Shown here piece after piece: positions 12,701-23,430 of a stretch of DNA of 64,000 nucleotides. Positions within the stretch are counted from its first letter, which is position 1. Each line of letters opens with the position of its first letter. The position numbers and the translations under genes are program-made. The DNA is from Phylloscopus collybita (taxonomy: Eukaryota; Chordata; Aves; Passeriformes; Phylloscopidae), in contig JAJNNQ010000019.1 in NCBI GenBank assembly GCA_027886175.1, positions 11,270,501 to 11,334,500 of the forward strand. Reading direction: 5' to 3'. The notes beneath the pieces were generated by a model. That model worked only from the letters and a program-made list of their open reading frames with translations. It was not told where the DNA came from and made no database searches.

Positions 12701-13130
12701 TGGTGGTTGGATATTGTGGCTAGTCATATTCCATGATCCTGGCTCATGGTGGTTGCTCAAGCCCATGGTCTTGGTCCACGGTGGTTGGTCACATCCATGA
12801 TCCTGGTTCCTGGTGGTTGGTCACACCCATGATCCTGGCTCCTGGTGATTGCATATGTCCATGATCCTGGTTCCTGGTGGTTGATCATGCCCATCCATGA
12901 TCCTAGTGCATGGTGGTTGGTTACATCCATGATCCTGGTTCCTGGTGGTTGGTCACACCCATGATCCTGGCTCCTGGTGGTTGGTCATGCCCATCCATGA
13001 TCCTGGCTCCTGGTGGTTGGTCCCATCCATGATCCTGGCTCCTGGTGGTTGGTCACATCCATGATCCTGGCTCCTGGTGGTTGTTCATGCCCATGATCCT
13101 GGTGCACTGTGGTTGATGCCCATATGTGGG
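12701..13130 (+). repeat. minisatellite, about 13 units of 32-36 bp
   Basis: Each unit carries TGGTGGTTGGTCA, then CATCCATGATCCTGG, then CTCC or TTCC. Most units are 32 bp. Two or more have an extra CCAT giving 36 bp, and the first is longer. Internal units are nearly identical and edge units more diverged, which fits unequal crossing-over or slippage. An antisense ORF in it repeats an HEQPPGARIMD-like motif and is a repeat artefact. Confidence 0.93.
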
Positions 13131-13379
13131 GCTGGTGTGTGATGTTACTGCTGGAAGCAAAGTGGAGGGCTCTGGAGAGGTGGCAGCATGACAAGGGTGG
13201 CCCAGAGCATGGTCATGGGAGGAAGGGAATGGCAGAAGGGCTGCCCTGATGGAAGAGATGAGGCAGGGAATGGGAGTCTTCCAGCATCAGGATGCCTTTT
13301 GCCAAAGTGTATCTGATGGGAACTTTCCTCCAAACCTCCTGTGGAGGCAGCTGAGGAAAAGGGCTGTTACTCCACAAAA

Positions 13380-13870
13380 TTCAGAGGGAAGTAAACACTT
13401 TTTCCTTCCTCCAGAATAGGTCTAGTTTGTGATGAACTAGATCAAATTATAAGCTATTGTTCCACTTCAATTAAATGCAACTCAAGTGAAATAGATGGGC
13501 ATTCCCTTGCTCCTTAAGTTTCCTCTCATTTACTGAAAATGAGGAAGGAGGAGAAAAGGGAAATACAAAGAACAAGCTCTGAAATTTGGAGAAAGGAAAA
13601 TAAATAAAATTGTGATAAAAATTCCTATTCTGAGTCAGGACAAATAAAAGAGTCCTTGATAAATAAAGATTATATAAATTTAAGAGACTTTAAAAACTTA
13701 AAGATCACTAATTTTCACCATGACTTGGGATACAGACAAAGATCAATGAAAGTTAATCATATGAAAAGAGGAAATTACCAGCTAAACAGTGTGTCATTTT
13801 GGTTTGATAGCATTATGACACTTGTAAATTAAGATATGGAATCTTAATTTAAATTACAGCTGGAATTTAA
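13380..13870. promoter_or_regulatory. AT-rich repeat-free island
   Basis: About 490 bases that are strongly AT-rich and lack CpG, tandem repeats or long ORFs. They sit between the 32-bp minisatellite and a CpG-rich block in an otherwise GC-rich flank. Motifs include TTAATCATATG, GATAAATAAAGAT and AATTAAATGCAA. Ancient developmental enhancers often look like this, but only a cross-species alignment would show it. Confidence 0.3.
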
Positions 13871-14039
13871 TGTGTGTGAACATATGTGTATGCAGACATG
13901 TTTGTGAGTGGGCATCATCATGCTGCACATCACCCCTCCCCTCCACACTCCTGTCCTCCCCAAAGCCACGGCCTGGCTTTACCATCCCTTGGATGTCCTG
14001 ACGGGGTCTCTTTACCTGGAGCTTGCAGCACCGGATCAT

Positions 14040-14930
14040 CCGGACACTCTCTCAGGTGTGAGATGCTTTCAGCCCCGCGCTGAGCACAACGCGATCCTTT
14101 TTCCAGTCAGGAAAAACAACTTAAACGACTTTTTCCCTGGCGGTGCCCAGGCGCGGTCCCCAGCGGCGCGGTGGCAGCGCGGAGCGGTGGGGACACCCCG
14201 GAGCGGTGCCCGGGTGTGATGCCGGAAGGATGCGCGTGGAGTTTCGGCTCGTACCACAAGAGGTCTCACGGATTTCATCGGGACCATCGGAGGAATGAAA
14301 TCCCGGTTAATGAGAGCGGGATGTAATGCTCATGGGACCTCTCGGGTACAGATGGAGTGTGGCTGTGTCTGAGCCCTTACTTTCCCCGGGAACAGCCCTA
14401 AATCTCCCTCCTGACATCCCCAAAGCCGGTCTCCAAAGCTACTTCATGCCTGTGAGACTGTTGCCTGTGAAAAGCAAACTGTCCCTCATCAGTGCTGCCA
14501 AATCACTTGGAGGACATCGCTGCGGGATTGTTTGGGAGCCTGCAAGCACAGAGAGCCCATGGCCATGAGGCAGAGCCCCGTTCTGGGCTGAGCTGCTGCT
14601 TTCACCACTGGTGCCCATGGCAGGCCAGGGTGACCTGCTTTGTTTGCTCCTTCACATTCCATTTGTCAGCTCCGCGCGGGCAAAGCGCGGTCCCTGCCCG
14701 CGTTCCGCCCGTGTCCCCACCCCGGGCTGCTCCGGCACCCACGCAGGCTCCGTGACCGCATCGATTTCAGCTCGGCGCTTTGAAGTCCCGAGGAGGGGAG
14801 TTGTTGTTTTTGTTTGTAAGTGCTTATCGCCGCGATGCTCCCGCCTGTCTCTCGGCGATGGCTCCGGCCAGCCGTCCGTGCAGCCCCGCTGCCAGGGACC
14901 GCCGGGCTGCCAGCGCCGCCTGATAAGGAT
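14040..14930. promoter_or_regulatory. CpG-enriched blocks
   Basis: Two CpG-dense segments (about 14040-14330 and 14660-14930) with GC-box-like sequence and GATAAGG/CTTATC GATA-type motifs in the second. No exon of a known family is recognised. They may be orphan CpG islands or enhancer-associated. Confidence 0.3.
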
Positions 14931-17900
14931 GATGGATGGGGATGAGGATGGCTCCACCATGGCCGGCTGCTTACTGGGAGCCAGAGCCGGCCCACAGCTC
15001 CCTGAGCCTGGAGGAATGTGAATTCATGGGATGGAGAGCCAGCACGGGATGCTGAGCCCTCCACCAAGCCTGACAGTGGGTGCTGGTGCCACACCTGTGC
15101 ACCCCCACGTCAGCCAGGGTCCTGTCCACACCGCCTCCCACAGAGCAGGGGGGGCAGTGCACATCCACATCCACAGCCTGGTCGAGGGGCAGTGGGGAGG
15201 AGATGTTCCCACCCTGCTCCATCACCTCCAGGGTAGCTCTGCAGCCCACCCTGGGCCCCTCCATGGGATGAGGGCAGTGGATGAGGGCATTTACAGGTGA
15301 TGGGAGGACTGCCACTGTGCTGCCAGGGTGACACCACATCTGTCAGAGCAGCCTGAGCCATGGGGAGACCTGCAAGCAAATGGTCCTCACTTGCTGTGCC
15401 AGGGAGATGCTTTTGTTTGTACTAGGCTTCCTGGGCTCTGCACACCCTGATCCCTTTGGGAGGGTGGGCTCCAGCACTGAGGGTCCCTACCCTGAGTTTA
15501 GGGCAGCCCAGCATTGAAATGATGGTGCATCCCCATACCTTCACACCTGGGTCTTCCCAGCCTTCAGGGAAGTTTTGCATTGGTTTACAGAGCTGAGCTG
15601 CTGCAGACACACCTGGAGCTACTCTCTCCATGGGCCAGCTCTTGTTCCTCACTCAAAGCAAGCCAAGGGAAACATTTTTTGTGCAGCTACCACAAGGTCC
15701 ATGTTGTAGTTTTTTCTGCAATGGTGTTCTTGCTTCTCTCCCTTACCACAAGTTTTCTTGGCCTACCTTTGACCCAAACCTCCCTCCCTTTTGTGTTTCT
15801 TTCCCATTCCCTTTCTCCCAACCTGTGCCATGGAGGATTCAATGCCTCTACTCCCAGGTGTGAGCTGCAGAAAGCAGCCAGCCCAAATCCTCTTCCCCTG
15901 GAAAGAGTCTGGATTTGGTTCCCTCTAACAGGCAGGATAACGAAGAGCCCAGAGCATGGAGATTGCCTCTAGTCCATTCCCCACAGCATCACTCCCTCAG
16001 CCCTGCCAAATGCAAACCTGGGATAAAGCACACTAATTCCAGCCCCTCAGTCAGACAATGGAAAAATTGGATGCCTTTCCACACCAGCCTCATTACGAGG
16101 GGTTCTTAAATGGAGGTTGTGCTTGTAATTAAATAGCCATATCTTGGCTCCTCAAGACAGGAGGAAAAGGCAATTTGAAAATGTATTAAAACAGAAAGTT
16201 TGGCAATTCTCCTGGATTCAGAACAATTCATGGGCTTAAATGGTTCCATTTCAAAAATGTGTGCTTGCATTCAATGGAATTAAATAAAGATGTTCAAGAT
16301 GGGGGGAAAGCAGTACTTTCCTGGATGCTTTTCCCTCTCTGGCTATGAAGGGAAGGGGTAAGTCTGGGCACTGAGAACTTCCTTGGTAGCTGTGTGGGCT
16401 GCTCTGTGTGGCTGACACATGGACTGACTCAGCTGAGGAGTACAGGAAAGCAAAAAGCCCTAACAATGCCAAATTTTCCAAAGCTTTTCAGCCTGGTTTT
16501 ACTCTTACCTCTGGCACTCCCTAACATGTTTCTGCCACTGGTGGGACCAGCTTCCTAGGCAAGAGCTGTGACTGTCTGGGGATGGACAGATTCCTCTTCT
16601 CCAGCTGCTTTTTTTCAGGGGTTAAAAATAATGGTCCCAAGGTTGCTAACAAAGGACTCCTGAGGCATTTTACGCTCTTTGTTTTGGCATGAAACACTAG
16701 TAATAGCATCATTATACAAGTTTCCACATCTACGGGGGGAACTCATGAGATATTTGAGAACACATCAAAATCTAGCACCTCTTTTACTCCAAGAAAATAT
16801 AAAAAACATCCATAATTTCTCTTTAGACAGCAGCTCTTGTGCTGGGAAGGTTTAGCTCAGTGACAGCAGCCAAAGCTCCTCACTTGACCAGGGGTAGCTA
16901 CTAGGGAGGAATGGGAAGCTCCAGAAGAAATTAACCCCTTTGCAGAGCACTTGCACACCTTTACCTGCTTGTGCATTTAAGAGTCACTTATTTTAAGCCC
17001 CAAACAGAAAAATCCTGTCCTCTGGCTCCTCTGGCATCACATGTGTGTGAGTCAGCTGGGAGCTGAACAGGAGATGAACTGTGAGATGACTTATCCGGGT
17101 AGCAGGGAAGATGCAGGAATAGCTTGAACCCAGCCCAAATCCTGAACTCTGTGGGCTTGACATAAGCATTTAAGCCTTTGGTTGGGATCTGGTGATAGAA
17201 GAGGGCTGGAAAGCACATTTCTTTTGTGGTTAAAGGTCCTTTTGCCAGTCCATAAATCCAGAGGGAGGTCTGTTTATTCTGTTTACTGCAGTTACCTAAC
17301 CTGTGAGCCTGTGTGTAAATCATGGCAAGCTGTGATTTAGGGGGGGGCTGCTCTCCCTGTGGCGTGTGCACCGTGTCCCTGCCCAGACCCCCACGCAGGC
17401 AGAGGGATCTTCCAGAAGCTGGGAGATAAGAGCAATAAAAGCTGCAGCTCTCTCCAGCACCACTGCCACTGCATTTGCTTTGGCAAAATCACACATTGCT
17501 GCAAACTGATGGCAAGAGGGACCCGAGCCCAAAGGATGCTTTTTCCTTTCCTTATTTCGAGGAAGCAGCAGGCATTTCCGAGATGCAATGTCCCATTTCC
17601 ACCCCATCACCCCGGGGGTGTCCGAGAGCCCCTATCTGATGGGGCTTGGCCAGGTGAGGGGGTGGCCAGACTGATAACCCCCCCTGACTGCCCAGCACGG
17701 GCAGCTGCTGTCCCAGCCTTCCTCACCTGAGAGGTGCTGACTCCCCGGGGCCAAAACCAGCTGCCTGATAAGGGAAGGACTCCCAGATAATGGTGCCAGC
17801 TACTCCAGATGAGCCCCCCAGCCCCTGGGGTAAAATGTCTGTGTTGTCTGTCTGTAGAGCAAGAGGAAGAGGAGAGTTTGGGCAACTGAAAGGGAAAAAA

Positions 17901-18954
17901 ACCCAAACCTTTGAAGCTCCAGGTTTGGCACACTGGGCTTTGGCACAGGTTTGGCAACAGAATAGAGGTGACGCAAAGCTGGACTGCCACAAGGGAGGAA
18001 AGTGACCCCAATCCAGGGGCTCCTCACTTCCCACAGCCTGGGTTCCATCCTCCAGAGTCCCTCCAGCCCTCTCTCCACCTCCTCCCACCCACGTCCATTC
18101 AGCAGCCACAGGATTCCCTTGGCCTTCTGTAGGATGCTGCTGCCAGTTTTGATGCAAACCATTGCGCTCTCCCAGCTCCCCCCATTTCCAGGCTGGAGCA
18201 GCACAGAGGGGATCAGCCCAGGTCCTTGCTGTTTAGTCTACCCATCAGACTGGTGACAAGCAGTCTAGCAGCTGGCAGAAAGCACTTTTCTAATTGCTCA
18301 GATGCCGGCTCCGAGCTGTTCATCCAGTGGATTTTTCTTTAAATCCTAGAGCAGGGGGAGGGGGAGGATGATTGGCAGAGGGGTGGGTGAAAAATTTTAT
18401 GTTCCCAGCATTAAGGTTTGGGCAGCTGGAAAGCTGCTGACCTCAAATGAGAGGGATTTGGGGTGTTGTTCAGTGGGAACAGTAAAGTCAAGAAGCACAC
18501 ATCCTCCAGTCTGGGATGGCTCACTCCACCTTTGGGCTGGAGAATCCTTAACTGAAAAGCTGGACAGGCAGCCCATGGTTCTGGGCATGCAGATGTTCAT
18601 GCAGATGTGAGTGTGCATTTGGTGGTGAGGGTCTGAGGACCCCTCAGCCTGAAGCACGCAGGCAGCTTGGTCCTTCCAGTTCCAGATGTGATGCAGGGGG
18701 ACATCCTGGCTTGACTTCAAGGTTTGAAGGGCTGAGGAGCCTCATTTGGCTTCAACTCACGTGTGCACTCGAGTATGTAGGCAAAGCAAGTGACCCAGGG
18801 TGGTCCTCAGGGCACTGGGGTCCCTGCTTTGAACACGGACCAGAGTGAACCCCCAAGAGCTCTGGGCTGCCAGCTCAGGGAGGGATGCAGCTGCTCGGAG
18901 GAGTCATTGCAGCAGCAGGAATGACAAAGTGGATAGTCCAACCTGACCAAGGAG
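14931..18954. other. non-genic flank, no feature supported
   Basis: Unique to mildly low-complexity sequence. ORFs of up to about 144 codons overlap in several frames on both strands, which argues against coding. AT-richer stretches (16100-16300, 16740-16830) have no defined motif. Confidence 0.55.
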
Positions 18955-19225
18955 TTGGGCTTTGTTTTCTCTAGAAAGCTGGAAATGGAGAGGGACATGA
19001 TAAAATCTCCCAGGACCTCTGAGACATCAGTGATTGATTGATCTCAGGGTCTGCTGAAGCTGGAACAAAATGTAATCAACTTAATTTGCAAGGAGAAAGC
19101 TCAGAGGTCAGATATTAAGACGAATGATTCAGTCACCATAGGGCAGTCAAACCTGGGCCAGGTTATGTCGTGGGTGTTTTAAAACCAAGCTGGACAAGGC
19201 TGTGGCAGGGCAGTCAGGTGCAGGC
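18955..19225 (+). mobile_element. degenerate CR1/L3-like LINE remnant
   Basis: Scattered blocks in the right order resemble an older CR1-related 3' region: GGGCTTTGTTTTCTCTAGAA, GGAGAGGGACATGATAAAAT, GAAGCTGGAAC, GTCAGATATTAAGACGAATG and a GTTTTAAAACCAAGCTGGACAAGG-like block. Similarity is patchy and no terminal repeat is visible, so this is an old decayed copy. The ends are approximate. Confidence 0.5.
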
Positions 19226-19789
19226 GTGGGGCTTAGAAGGGCTTTAATTCCCTGAGCTTGGTGCTCAGGCAGGGGACACACAGTGGCACCAAGGACATCG
19301 TTGTCCTGCATGCCTGGCTGTCCCCATTCCAGTAGCTGTGTCTTTGGCTGGACATGTTTGCTCCAAACCCTCTGTCATGTTTGCCTCATCCCTCTGTCAC
19401 AGCACAGCCTTGACCACTCAATGTCCCCTCAGCAGCCCCTGCCCTGCAATGGGACAGGGACCAGTGAGATCTCCCCAAGCCCACCCTCCCCCTGTGGCTC
19501 CGCTCTGGAGGTGGCATTTCCAAGCCCAGGAGAGCAAAGCTCGGCGGCTTTTAGACACTTACGAGCTATTTTACAGGAATTTTCAAGCTATTTTCTAAGC
19601 CTTGTTTTGGGCTGGTGCCTTTTGGCATTTTAAAGAGAAAAAATATGTGGAGGCTGAGGCTTATTAAAATCCAAAACTCGACCACTCCTGCAAAAACAAC
19701 TCTGCTTGTTCTAGGCTGGCTTTTATGGCTGTCTGTGCGTGATGAAAACTGGCTGGGGCTAGCGGCAGAGTGGTGTGGCTACTGCCACA

Positions 19790-20420
19790 TCCCAAACCGC
19801 ATGTTCGCGGGTGTGTTCCTGATTTGTTGAAGCGCTCCGACTTCGGAAAGGTTTCGTTCAAACAGAGAGGCTGGGGAGCGGTGCCCGTTTGGGGGTTTGT
19901 GGCTCTTTTCGTGTTACTTTAGGTCTCTGGTTAAATAAGCAGAATTAATCGAGATTAGTCAAAAGAAAAGCGCTTTCCTCCCCTCTCGCAGGCTACAAGG
20001 AGCACACGCACTCCACAGATACCGTCTGCAGCAAGAAAGCTCCCAAACACTGTGTCCCCCCAGCTCACGCTCCTGCCCGCATCCTTTCGGCCGGTGCCTG
20101 CAGTCTGCTGGTGACTAAGGAGGTTTATCTGCAGGGCTTTGCAATCAAAGGGCTGCGATAGGCAGGGAAGGATTAACCCCAGAAGGGGAGGAAAATCCCT
20201 CGCCGCCTCCTGCTCCATACATCAAACGCGGCGGCCGCGCGGCTCATCTGCAGCGCAGCGCAGCGCTTCATCACGGGGGAGCCCTGCAGACCCCTGGAGT
20301 CGGACGAGATCTGAGATCCGGATCCTCCAGGGGAGGCTGGACTGCCACGGGACACTCCGTGCACCCCTCAGCCTGTCCCTCAGCCTCACCCCTCAGCCTC
20401 GGGGTTCCCACTCGTGCCCA
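19790..20420. promoter_or_regulatory. CpG-enriched unique block
   Basis: Unique sequence with clustered CpGs, a GCGGCCGC site at 20231-20238, a GCGCA triplication near 20255 and an ATCAAAG TCF/LEF-like core near 20145. It has no recognised coding content. A possible orphan CpG island. Confidence 0.25.
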
Positions 20421-22462
20421 TCACCCTCCCCCGGGCTGCTCCCCTGAGTTCCCCCACAGCAGAGCCCGTGGGGCTGGGTGTCCACCTGGCAGCACTGTAC
20501 GTGCAAAGAGAGAGATGGGATGATTCATTCCATGGTCACGGGACAGGTCGGGAACGGGGTATCAGCTGTGCCACTCTGGCTGCCAAGCCTCCCATCCTGC
20601 CCAGCCAGGGACAGGATGCAGCCCCTGCTGTGCAGGGATGCAAGGGCAGGCTGCCCTGGGGTGGGAGCATGTCCCTGGCATTACAGGGCTTCCCCCCATA
20701 TGGCTCCCATCCCATGGGCTAATGCTTGTTGATGATGATCCTTTGGAAGCTTTTTGCCCTCACCATGGGGGGCATCAGCCGGCTCAAACTCCACAATCCA
20801 ACATGTTCATAAACTTGCTACCTGTGCAGTCCTCCCTCCCTTTCAGTCCAATCTGCATGTCCTGCACCCCAGCCCAGCCCTGTCCCTCCAGTGCCAGGTG
20901 CTGGATCACACCCACTGCAGGCTGACACACTGAGATGTTCCACCTGGGCAGTGCCAGCATCCACAAATGGCCCCGTGCCACACACTTTTCCCTGGATGAT
21001 TGATCACCACCAGGACCTCAGAGAGGAGAGATGGTAGCCCTGAGAGCTGGATGAATGTTTCAACTAGAGCACACAGCTAATGCTGTGATGCCTTGCTGAA
21101 CATATCCAAGAGCAGCTGTAACATCTTTCTGCCTGGTGAGCAGTCCCTGAGCCAGCAGAGTAGTTTGATATCGGGAGGAAACATCAAGGGACTTTTTAAG
21201 GGGAAAGATTCTGGTTTTGCAGCTCCAACAGTTTCCTTAGAAGAAGAAATGTCCTCCCCACCGAGTCCACAAGCCAGCCTGTGGGATGCAGCCAGGCATG
21301 GATGCTCCAGGTTGAACTGTTGTGATCCAGGTTCATTTCCTAAACCTTCAGTTCAGCAGGAAGCCCCCCCTGAACCCTCAGGGCAGGCAGGAGGGGAGTA
21401 TCCACCCAGCACAGAGGATGTGTGCTGCCACTCTGGCACTGCCACCTGGGCGTGTTTCAGTGCTGGCCATACCCCTGGAGACCTGATGAGTGCCCTGCCT
21501 CACTTGGAACACGATCCTGGCAGCTCATCCTCGCCGGCCATGGAAAGGACTGGTGCTGGAGCCAGAGTGCTGTGTTGGGCAGGATGGGGACAGCTCCCAC
21601 GCACAGGGAGCACAGGTCGGCTGGCAGCAAGTGCAGCCCACGGTGCATCCCCGCACAGGGAGTGCTGGGGAGGCAGGATCCCCGGGGAGGGCTCTGCAGG
21701 GCAGCACAGGGCAGTGCCAGACCCGCTCCTGATGGGAGCTGATGGCCCAGGGGGTTATCCCGGCCTGTTTGCAGCTCCATCTGCCTCCCTGTGCATCCGC
21801 AGTGGGAAAAACTCAAAGGAGCAATGCAGGATGCATGTGTTCACCGTGCTGTAGCGATTTCCCTCCCACGAGTGACCCTTACCTGGCCAGCAGCATCCCC
21901 GGGACGGGACCCAGGAGGGCGGAATGGGGCCAAGTCCCGAGTGGAGCCACAGTCCACATGTGCCACCGCCTGGACACTCGGCGTAACCGACTGGAAACCT
22001 CCGGTCCCGCGGCGGGAGCCTCAGGTCTGGCTGCTGCCCGTGGGACAGGGAGGTATTTGGCTCTCCAGGGACTCTCCTCCCGGCCCAGCGGGAGCCAGAG
22101 GGGCAGCGGGGCTCAGAGACAGGACTCTGGACGAAGGGTGTCGTGGGCTGGTTTCACCCACAGCCCTGACAGCGCATCCTCCCAACTGGGCTCTCCTGTT
22201 TGGGGGGTTTGGCTCTCCCACCCCTGAGGAGGGCAAGGCACCGCAGGGAGCAGCAGGGTTTAGGAACTGTTATCTTAAACTATCCCCACACTTGCAAAGA
22301 GCACGGAACCCATGGGCTTCTTCACCTCCGGTTTCTGCCAACCCAGCCCGCCAGGGTGCAGGGGTTGGAAGCAGCTGTGTTGTCTGTGGAGCTGAAATCT
22401 GGGGAGACGAGGTGAAGGAATTGGCTCTCACTGACCCCGAGAGCAGAGGACACATAGGAAAT
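20421..22462. other. non-genic flank with chance long ORFs
   Basis: ORFs at 21093-21854 (253 codons) and 21791-22471 (226 codons) overlap in different frames. They are rich in Gly/Ala/Ser/Pro/Trp from CAG/TGG-rich DNA and match no family. Judged non-coding. Confidence 0.55.
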
Positions 22463-22600
22463 ATAAAATAAAATAAAATAAAATAAAATAAAATAAAATA
22501 AAATAAAATAAAATAAAATAAAATAAAATAAAATAAAATAAAATAAAATAAAATAAAATAAAATAAAATAAAATAAAATAAAACAAAATAAAATAAAAAT
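22463..22600 (+). repeat. pentanucleotide microsatellite (AAAAT)n
   Basis: About 27 tandem copies of TAAAA with a single A-to-C-type interruption (AAACAAAAT) near 22584. On the minus strand it produces an ORF with a periodic FILFYFILFY repeat, which is an artefact. Confidence 0.97.
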
Positions 22601-23063
22601 CACTCCTTTGGGGAACCCGTGGAAAGCGGGATTTTGTATAAATTCATTGCACACGCGGATATTTTTGTCTCTCTGCACACACAGGCTCTTGCAGAAGCGC
22701 TGCTGCTTGCCCTGGCACCGGCGCCGCGGGATGCCGGCTCTGCGAGCTGAGATCTTATCTCAGGGATGCCCCAGCCAGAGCCAGGGCGTATCAACCGCTG
22801 CTCTGCCCAGGACACCTTGGAACAAACATCCCGACGTGTTCCTGGGATGTACTTCTGGGATGAAGCCAGGCAGCAGGAGGCTTTCTGCTCTCCTGCCCCG
22901 GGCAGCCACTTTTCAAGCAAATCCTTTGTTCCCGCAGGACAAATGTTTCCCTTCGGCGAGAGAGGAAGGGCTGTTTTTCCCGGTTTGGGGAGGGAGGGCT
23001 GAGAGGAGCGGTGCTGCGGGCTCCCCGGGCCGGGCTGCCGGCGGCAGGTGGCAGCAGAGCCGA

Positions 23064-23430
23064 GCAGGGGCTGCGCTCCCCTCCCGGGGCTGCGCTCCCG
23101 TCCCGGGGCTGCGCTCTGCTCCCGGGGCTGCGCTCTGCTCCCGGGGCTGCGCTCCCCTCCCGGGGCTGCGCTCTGCTCCCGGGGCTGCGCTCCCTTCCCG
23201 GGGCTGCGCTCTGCTCCCGGGGCTGCGCTCCCTTCCCGGGGCTGCGCTGCACTCCCGGGGCTGCGCTCTGCTCCCGGGGCTGCGCTGCGCTCCCGGGGCT
23301 GCGCTGCGCTCCCGGGGCTGCGCTCCCTTCCCGGGGCTGCGCTCCCCTCCCGGGGCTGCGCTCCAGGGGCTGCGCTGCGCTCCCGGGGCTGCGCTCCCCT
23401 CCCGGGGCTGCGCTGCGCTCCAGGGGCTCC
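23064..23430 (+). repeat. GC-rich 19-bp minisatellite, about 19 copies
   Basis: Tandem units of the form CGGGGCTGCGCTCCCCTCC, with variants CTGCTCC, CCTTCC, TGCACTCC and one short unit ending CCAGG. Most junctions contain CCCGGG and each unit holds about two CpGs. Because 19 is not a multiple of 3, successive units rotate through all frames and the array stays free of stop codons. This yields the long Arg/Ala/Gly/Pro-rich ORFs on both strands around 22608-23785. Those ORFs are not considered genes. Confidence 0.95.

Noticed and set aside
21093..21854. 253-codon plus-strand ORF
   Set aside because: No recognisable family, overlaps equally long ORFs in other frames, and is biased to Gly/Ala/Ser/Trp from GC-rich CAG/TGG sequence.
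22322..22678. Hydrophobic FILFY-repeat minus-strand ORF
   Set aside because: It is a translation of the (AAAAT)n microsatellite.
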